From: Leptolyngbya sp. SIO4C5
Lineage (GTDB): Bacteria > Cyanobacteriota > Cyanobacteriia > Phormidesmidales > Phormidesmidaceae
DNA length: 16,209 bases
Direction: 5' to 3'
Assembly: GCA_010671965.1 (NCBI GenBank)
Contig: JAAHIC010000020.1
Location: 1 to 16,209, forward strand
Shown: in pieces, positions 11,858-16,209 of the stretch
How the letters are laid out: each line of letters starts with the position of its first letter
Position numbering within the stretch: position 1 is the stretch's first letter
Notes under the pieces: generated by a model
What the model was told of the DNA's origin: nothing
Database searches by the model: none
The model's input: only the letters and a program-made list of their open reading frames with translations
Translations under genes and position numbers: made by a program

Positions 11858-14212
11858 TTAAGGTCTCTGAATGGTTGCTTCTAGCACCCGCCGCTTTGCT
11901 TTCGGATCGATACCGACCAGTCTGACATACTCGCCGCTGTGATCAGCCAGCAGCCTCTCCAAAGAGGAAATTACATCAGCCGGACGACTGCTATGAATCG
12001 ATTCGCCACTGCTCCAGGCACCGCTGCTGTAGCGACGGCGATCGGCAAACTCAGTGCCAACCTGATAGCCCTGATTCACTAGCTGAGTGACCTGCTGACG
12101 TAAATCAGCATTGAGGGCGCTACTTGAACCGCCATTGCGGCTGGGTGAGGCGGCGGGGCTGTTGTATTTAGGGGGATTGGCGTAAGGCGTTGCCGCCGCC
12201 GCTGTAGCCTGTCTATCCGTATGAGCGGGTTCTAGGCGACCATCCGGGCGCTGAATTGTCTCCTCAAAAACGCGCCGCTTGGCCTGGGGGTCAATGCCAA
12301 TCAAACGGACATACTCAGTCACATGGGACTGCATAAAGTCTTCCAAAGTGGCAATTACAGCCGACTGGCTCTGGGACTGTAAGCTTGGCCCTGTTTGCCA
12401 GGCACCGCTACGATAGCGGCGGCGGTCAGCATACTCCAGGCTCAGCCTATAGCCCTGAGATAGACTCTGGCGAACCTTATGCACCAACTCTGAACTGAGC
12501 GCTTGACTAGTAGCGGTTGCCCCATTGCCGTTCTCATAGCCCGACGAAGCGGCTCTGCTGCCATTTTGAGATGGCTTAGCTGACCGTTGGGGCGGATCCC
12601 CCGGACGCTGAATGGTTAGAGGAGATCCCATACGGCGCTTCATTTGAGGATCAATGCCAAACATGCGCACATATTCTCCAGCGTGCTCCTGCACGCAGCC
12701 TTCTAAGGCGGCTAGAACCTCTGCCTCTCGATTGGATTCGATTGGCGAACAAGTTTGCCAGACGCCACTGCGGTAGCGACGCACATCTGCGTGTTCGGTG
12801 CCAATTTGATAGCCCTGGCTGATCAACTGCCGCGCCTTCTGAATTGCCTCGGCGCTCAGCGCTCCAGTTGCCGTAGCGGCCCGCTGCTCCGAGCGAGACG
12901 AATTATCAGGCGAATGGCTATAGGCCGCTCCATTGCCAGAGAGTTCAACCGGCTTGCCGTCAGCACGCTGAATTGTCGTCGTCGCAATCCGCCGCTTAAC
13001 CTGCGGATCGATACCAAACATGCGGACATATTCCCCAGCATGTTCTCGCAGGCAGGCTTCTAGGGCGGCTAAAACCTCTGATTCGCGGCTGGACTGAATC
13101 GGCGGACAGGTCTGCCACACGCCGCTGCGATAGCGGCGGGAATCGGCGTGTTCCATGCCAATGCGATACCCCTGATTGAGGAGCTGCTTTACCTGCTGCA
13201 CAACTTCACCGCTGAGGGTGCCGTAGCTGGCGCTGCGCTGACGACCGGAGCTATTAGACTGACGAATGGGAACGCTGGCTCCCACTGTCTGTCCGGCAGA
13301 AGTCTCGATGGGCTTACCGTCTGGGCGCTGAATGGTCATGGCCGTGCCCACTCGCCGCTTAGCTTGGGGGTCAATTCCAAACAGACGGACATACTCGCCT
13401 GTGTGCTCTTGCAAACAGGCTTCTAAAGCGGCAAATACTTCTGATTCCCGATTGGACTGAATGGGCGAACAGGTCTGCCAAACGCCACTGCGATAGCGAC
13501 GCACATCTGCGTGTTCGGTGCCGATTTGATAGCCCTGGCTGAGTAATTGCCGCACCATCTGCACAATTTCTGGAGCTAATCGTTGAGTTTGCATCTCGTT
13601 TCTTCCGTTGCTTTCAGTGGACTGCTTCGTATGGGGACGATGAAGTTTTTGTTGAATGGGGGTGATGCGGTTAGCCTCTTCAGCGTAAAGATAGCTAGAA
13701 CCCAAACGGCTAGCACCAATCACATCTTGCGCAAAGGCGCGATCTTCCGGCTGCACATCCGGTAGCCGATCCGCTTGATCTTGCGTGGTAATTGAGGCTC
13801 CCGATGGCACAAACTTGCCCGCTGGTACCTCAACATCCTGAATCAGGGCATGCATCATAATGACGCAGCCCTGACCAATTCGAGCACTAAAAATGGTTGA
13901 GCGGAAGCCGATGAAGCAGTCTTTGCCGATATAGACAGGCCCGTGAACCAAAACCTTGTGGGTAATGGTAACCTTTTCACCAATCCAAACAGAGCAGGGC
14001 TGATTGTTATCGCCCAGAATCCGCCCCTGTTCTAGAGCGTGGATGACAACGCCATCTTGAATTTGCACACCCGCTTGAATATGGAACGGGCCTCCTTGGT
14101 CAGCCCGAATCGACGTGCCTGGGGCAACTGAAACATTTGGCCCTATGCGAACATCGCCAATGACTTGGGAAAAGGAGTGAACCTGAGCCGAGCTATCAAT
14201 TTGAGGTTTCAT
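11858..14212 (-). CDS. ccmM: carboxysome scaffold CcmM: gamma-carbonic-anhydrase-like domain plus five RbcS-like repeats
   Basis: This 784-residue protein condenses Rubisco into the beta-carboxysome core. Residues 1-200 form a gamma-carbonic-anhydrase beta-helix with the three zinc histidines H58, H85 and H90 ([15 protein letters not shown]) at the 27- and 5-residue spacing of characterised CcmM. The cysteine pair near the domain end that forms a disulfide in Thermosynechococcus CcmM aligns to Y176 and R182 here. Five Rubisco-small-subunit-like repeats follow at about 211-298, 332-419, 451-538, 571-658 and 699-784, joined by Ser/Asn/Gly-rich linkers. Repeats 1-3 carry a Cys pair 18 apart; repeats 4-5 do not. 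An internal start at M207 has its own ribosome-binding site. ATG 14212 gives an N-terminus about 16 residues shorter than usual and has no clear Shine-Dalgarno. The gene lies 194 bp after ccmL and 15 bp before ccmN. Confidence 0.97.
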   Translation of the reverse strand: MKPQIDSSAQVHSFSQVIGDVRIGPNVSVAPGTSIRADQGGPFHIQAGVQIQDGVVIHALEQGRILGDNNQPCSVWIGEKVTITHKVLVHGPVYIGKDCFIGFRSTIFSARIGQGCVIMMHALIQDVEVPAGKFVPSGASITTQDQADRLPDVQPEDRAFAQDVIGASRLGSSYLYAEEANRITPIQQKLHRPHTKQSTESNGRNEMQTQRLAPEIVQMVRQLLSQGYQIGTEHADVRRYRSGVWQTCSPIQSNRESEVFAALEACLQEHTGEYVRLFGIDPQAKRRVGTAMTIQRPDGKPIETSAGQTVGASVPIRQSNSSGRQRSASYGTLSGEVVQQVKQLLNQGYRIGMEHADSRRYRSGVWQTCPPIQSSRESEVLAALEACLREHAGEYVRMFGIDPQVKRRIATTTIQRADGKPVELSGNGAAYSHSPDNSSRSEQRAATATGALSAEAIQKARQLISQGYQIGTEHADVRRYRSGVWQTCSPIESNREAEVLAALEGCVQEHAGEYVRMFGIDPQMKRRMGSPLTIQRPGDPPQRSAKPSQNGSRAASSGYENGNGATATSQALSSELVHKVRQSLSQGYRLSLEYADRRRYRSGAWQTGPSLQSQSQSAVIATLEDFMQSHVTEYVRLIGIDPQAKRRVFEETIQRPDGRLEPAHTDRQATAAAATPYANPPKYNSPAASPSRNGGSSSALNADLRQQVTQLVNQGYQVGTEFADRRRYSSGAWSSGESIHSSRPADVISSLERLLADHSGEYVRLVGIDPKAKRRVLEATIQRP
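11861..13582 (-). repeat. five RbcS-like (SSUL) repeats encoded inside ccmM
   Basis: Repeat coordinates are about 13319-13582, 12956-13219, 12599-12862, 12239-12502 and 11861-12118. Each encodes about 88 residues: QGY(Q/R), (E/Y/F)xAD.RRY.SG.W, then EYVRL.GIDP.AKRR and TIQRP. Repeats 1 and 3 share an identical 29-base stretch (13494-13522 and 12774-12802) followed, after one difference, by 19 more identical bases. This points to recent duplication or gene conversion within the gene. Confidence 0.92.
13592..13606 (-). promoter_or_regulatory. internal ribosome-binding site and ATG for a short CcmM isoform
   Basis: On the minus strand GGAAG (13606-13602) lies 7 bases before an in-frame ATG (13594-13592, M207), exactly between the carbonic-anhydrase domain and the first RbcS-like repeat. 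In Synechococcus elongatus a short CcmM (M35) made from an internal start is needed together with the full-length form. Here the short form would have 578 residues and all five repeats. The site is better than that of the full-length start. Confidence 0.65.
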
Positions 14213-14240
14213 CGCATGATGAGAAAAAGGCTGGGAAAGC

Positions 14241-14324
14241 CGCCGAGCGGCGATCGCTGATTAGAAACAATCTCTGTATCAGATTGAGACAGCTAAAATG
14301 GGCAAAGCCTGCGCTCAGAGCGCA
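14241..14324. other. three small hairpins in the ccmL-ccmM spacer
   Basis: The 194-bp gap (14213-14406) is the longest inside the cluster. It holds CGCC/GGCG at 14241-14252, CAATCT/AGATTG at 14268-14286 and a 6-bp TGCGCT/AGCGCA stem with a 3-base loop at 14310-14324. No U-run follows any of them on the minus strand, so simple termination is unlikely. They may slow transcription, protect mRNA ends or be incidental. Confidence 0.3.
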
Positions 14325-14406
14325 CCTGCGAAAGAGTCAACCGTTTGTGAAAGGGCGTTAGCCTTGACGAGCGCATCGCCAGCTTCCGCAGAGCAAAGAA
14401 CCGCAG

Positions 14407-14709
14407 CTAGCTGAAGTCGTCTCGTTTACTGTAAACCAGGCCCGCGTCCATGTTGACGGTGTCTACAATTGCCACAATTGCGGCGTCCACGGGACGCTCC
14501 AAATAGCCGTCATGCTGCCTAGCCCCGCTCCCTCTGGAAACTAAAACCCATTCACCGATGCCAGCACCCACCACGTCTGCAGCTACCTCATACTCCGGCA
14601 AAAGATCTCCTGACTCATCAATGAGCTGAACCAGGAGAAATTTTGCGCCCCTCAGGCTAGGCTCCTTGCAGGTGCTAACAACCGTGCCACGAACTTTTGC
14701 CAGGCGCAT
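14407..14709 (-). CDS. ccmL: carboxysome vertex protein CcmL (pentameric BMC-P)
   Basis: This 100-residue protein of the CcmL/EutN family forms pentamers that cap the shell vertices. The N-terminal MRLAKVRGTVVSTCKEPSL strand, LLVQLID, and the conserved GAGIGEWVLVSRGSGAR turn are all present, as is the closing AIVAIVDTVN. The length is typical. ATG 14709 lies only 5 bp after the ccmK1 stop, so translation is probably coupled to ccmK1. A GATAGG just before the start may serve as the ribosome-binding site. No residues of the family pattern are missing. Confidence 0.96.
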   Translation of the reverse strand: MRLAKVRGTVVSTCKEPSLRGAKFLLVQLIDESGDLLPEYEVAADVVGAGIGEWVLVSRGSGARQHDGYLERPVDAAIVAIVDTVNMDAGLVYSKRDDFS

Positions 14710-14714
14710 AAAGC

Positions 14715-15053
14715 CTATCTACCGTAGGGCCGGATACCGCTGACGCTCTCTCTGAACTGCTCAACCGCTTCGGTGTAGCGAATGGGCAGCACAAACTCTA
14801 GGTTTTCGTGGGGGCGAGCAATGATGTGGGTCGAAAGAACCTGACCTCCATTAACGCGCTTGACGTTTTCAATTCCCGCTGCAACTGATGCCTGCACTTC
14901 GGAGACGTCTCCGCGCACAATCACGGTTACGCGGCCACTACCAATCTTTTCGTAGCCAACGAGAGTCACCCGTGCAGCCTTGACCATGGCGTCTGCTGCT
15001 TCTACAACAGCCGGAAAACCCAGGGTTTCAATCATGCCAACTGCGATCGCCAT
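14715..15053 (-). CDS. ccmK1: carboxysome shell protein CcmK1 (hexameric BMC-H)
   Basis: A 112-residue single-BMC protein that forms flat hexamers of the carboxysome facets. It starts [20 protein letters not shown] and has the pore loop KIGSG at 36-40 and the [16 protein letters not shown] strand. Compared with its neighbour CcmK2, only five of the first 101 residues differ (2, 11, 63, 64 and 71). CcmK1 has an extra C-terminal tail of about 11 residues ([11 protein letters not shown]), the usual distinction between the two in beta-cyanobacteria. ATG 15053 is preceded by AAGG. It follows ccmK2 after a 185-bp spacer containing a hairpin. The numbering K1/K2 is assigned from order and the longer tail; both are clearly CcmK. 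Confidence 0.92.
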   Translation of the reverse strand: MAIAVGMIETLGFPAVVEAADAMVKAARVTLVGYEKIGSGRVTVIVRGDVSEVQASVAAGIENVKRVNGGQVLSTHIIARPHENLEFVLPIRYTEAVEQFRESVSGIRPYGR

Positions 15054-15208
15054 TGTTTAACCTTACCTTTATCTAAAAACTACGGAGCGTGAGTCGTAAC
15101 CAAATCAAAAAATATAGAAAGCTAAGTCACCGAGACTGTCATCTCTAAATGTGCCGCGGCCAAGCCCAAAGCTGGTACACCCTCTCTGGGACGCCATCTA
15201 AAGTTCGC

Positions 15209-15241
15209 TAGCCTATCTAGGACAAAGGGCCAGATAGGCTA
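15209..15241. other. perfect 10-bp inverted repeat at the 3' end of ccmK2
   Basis: TAGCCTATCT (15209-15218) and AGATAGGCTA (15232-15241) form a 10-bp stem around a 13-base loop. The minus-strand ccmK2 stop codon (15241-15239) is the first part of the stem. No U-run follows in the direction of transcription, so it is more likely an mRNA-stabilising or partial-termination element than a full terminator. It could raise CcmK2 over the downstream proteins. Confidence 0.6.
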
Positions 15242-15547
15242 AGTTCGGAACTGCTCGACGGCCTCGGTATAGCGAATGGGCAGCACAAACTCCAGGTTTT
15301 CGTGCGGACGCGCAATAATATGCGTAGACAGCACTTCTCCCCCATTGACGCGCTTGGCTGACTCAATTCCCGCCGCCACTGATGCCTGCACCTCGGAGAC
15401 GTCTCCGCGCACAATCACGGTCACGCGGCCACTTCCAATCTTTTCGTAACCTACCAGGGTTACACGAGCAGCTTTCACCATCGCGTCTGCTGCCTCAACT
15501 ACGGCAGGAAACCCTTTGGTTTCAATCATTCCAACGGCAATAGGCAT
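15239..15547 (-). CDS. ccmK2: carboxysome shell protein CcmK2 (hexameric BMC-H)
   Basis: A 102-residue single-BMC protein, the major facet hexamer of beta-carboxysomes, and the first gene of the ccm cluster. It starts [20 protein letters not shown], has pore loop KIGSG (36-40) and ends [14 protein letters not shown]. It is nearly identical to CcmK1 apart from the shorter tail. The frame is open upstream to a TTG at 15583. ATG 15547 is chosen because AGGAGA lies 8 bases before it and the family N-terminus starts there. The strong ribosome-binding site fits the high demand for this protein. The 185-bp gap before ccmK1 and the hairpin at its stop suggest separate control of its dose. Confidence 0.96.
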   Translation of the reverse strand: MPIAVGMIETKGFPAVVEAADAMVKAARVTLVGYEKIGSGRVTVIVRGDVSEVQASVAAGIESAKRVNGGEVLSTHIIARPHENLEFVLPIRYTEAVEQFRT

Positions 15548-16209
15548 TGTCGTAATCTCCTCATAAAACAGGCACAGGCGCAAAAGCCCTCAGCTTTCCT
15601 GGAAGTAAATTTACCGTCTGAAAAATCAGGGCAACAAAAACCAGGCAAGCGACGACTTTTGCCAAGAGTTTCAAGTTCTGTATTTTGGCCTGCGTAACTC
15701 TGAACGTAAACTTCAGAATAGAAGTGCGGGGACGCTTTGGCAATATAAGTCGCAATGATTGTTGCTAATATTAAATATCATTAAATCTAATACAAGAAAA
15801 TCTTGCAAATCTAAACATAAGTTGAAGTAGGCGAAAGTAGTCACTCATCGCGGCAGCGAACTTTTGAGCTTTGAGCCCAACGCCAGCGCCGTCGCCGCAA
15901 AGAGTTCTGGCGAGTTCACCGGGAAGCTGAATGAAATCAGGTAAAATTGTGAGCAACGTTAAGGCACTTTGTCTAGGCTGTTAGGGCTATAGGCAGGGTT
16001 GACTGCTTTGCACGATGTCATTCTTGCCCTAATCTGCAGAAAACACCCAGCCGTTACTGGCAGAGTTGCTAATGCCCTGGGCGATCGCCTGTAGGGCCGA
16101 GCGTCCAATACAGATCCTAACTTGGTTTTTTTTTGCCAAAAGCCATTGAAACTTAATTTTATTGAAAAAATAAAAAAAACTTAAATAAAATGGAAAAATA
16201 CACGGTCGA
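15548..16209. promoter_or_regulatory. 662-bp upstream region of the ccm cluster; no convincing gene
   Basis: The ccm promoter and leader should lie here. Minus-strand TATATT near 15744-15750 is a possible -10, without a good -35; the AT-rich stretch 15760-15820 is a candidate regulator-binding area. A TTG-started frame (15561-15755) with one hydrophobic segment is not supported. From 16029 to the right edge the minus strand is open and ends IAQGISNSASNGWVFSAD before TAG, possibly the tail of a gene entering from outside. However, the sequence beyond 16125 is A/T-homopolymer rich and does not look coding. Confidence 0.4.

Noticed and set aside
11861..13582. ccmM repeats as a CRISPR-like or transposon repeat array
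   Set aside because: The repeats are in frame, about 88 residues long, and encode the known RbcS-like domains of CcmM.
15561..15755. 64-residue minus-strand frame in the ccmK2 leader with one hydrophobic segment
   Set aside because: TTG start without ribosome-binding site, and it runs into the ccmK2 Shine-Dalgarno region; more likely leader sequence.

Overview
The window looks like chromosomal DNA of a cyanobacterium that builds beta-carboxysomes. The evidence is the repeated palindrome GCGATCGC (HIP1), seen in most genes and some spacers, a ccmK2-ccmK1-ccmL-ccmM-ccmN-ccmO run on the minus strand, cyanobacterial two-partner-secretion proteins and two DUF928 proteins. No rRNA, tRNA, CRISPR array or insertion sequence was seen.

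Layout. 1-223 holds the broken end of a peptidoglycan-binding domain (+). 277-2870 is a minus-strand block: a small membrane protein, hisF (histidine synthesis), an EI24/CysZ-like membrane protein and a cyanobacterial membrane protein. About 2850-2900 looks like a rearrangement point: the last membrane gene has no normal start there, and a plus-strand C-terminal remnant of a filamentous-haemagglutinin-type exoprotein (TpsA) begins there. Two tandem DUF928 secreted proteins follow (3779-5787, +). They converge, across a bidirectional terminator, on a large TpsB-type outer-membrane transporter (5950-8655, -). Divergent from tpsB is a MinD/ParA-like ATPase (8887-9648, +), which converges on a pentapeptide-repeat protein gene (9645-10175, -) so tightly that the two stop codons overlap.

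10371-15547 (-) is the carboxysome cluster. CcmK2 and CcmK1 form the hexameric facets and CcmL the pentameric vertices. CcmM packs Rubisco through five RbcS-like repeats. CcmN links the CcmM-Rubisco core to the shell through a C-terminal encapsulation peptide. CcmO is a double-BMC shell protein. The order and close spacing suggest co-transcription. Intergenic hairpins after ccmK2 and between ccmL and ccmM could set the protein ratios. 15548-16209 is the upstream leader and an AT-rich stretch with no convincing gene.

Most notable points: CcmM keeps the three zinc histidines of its gamma-carbonic-anhydrase domain but lacks the cysteine pair reported to be needed for activity in the Thermosynechococcus protein. 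Its first three RbcS-like repeats carry the redox cysteine pair and the last two do not. A well-formed internal ribosome-binding site and ATG sit just before the first repeat. TpsB has an extra segment of about 130 residues in its POTRA region and no intact partner in the window. I found no clearly new multi-gene system. The closest candidates are the TpsA remnant/DUF928/TpsB group and the ATPase/pentapeptide pair beside the carboxysome genes.
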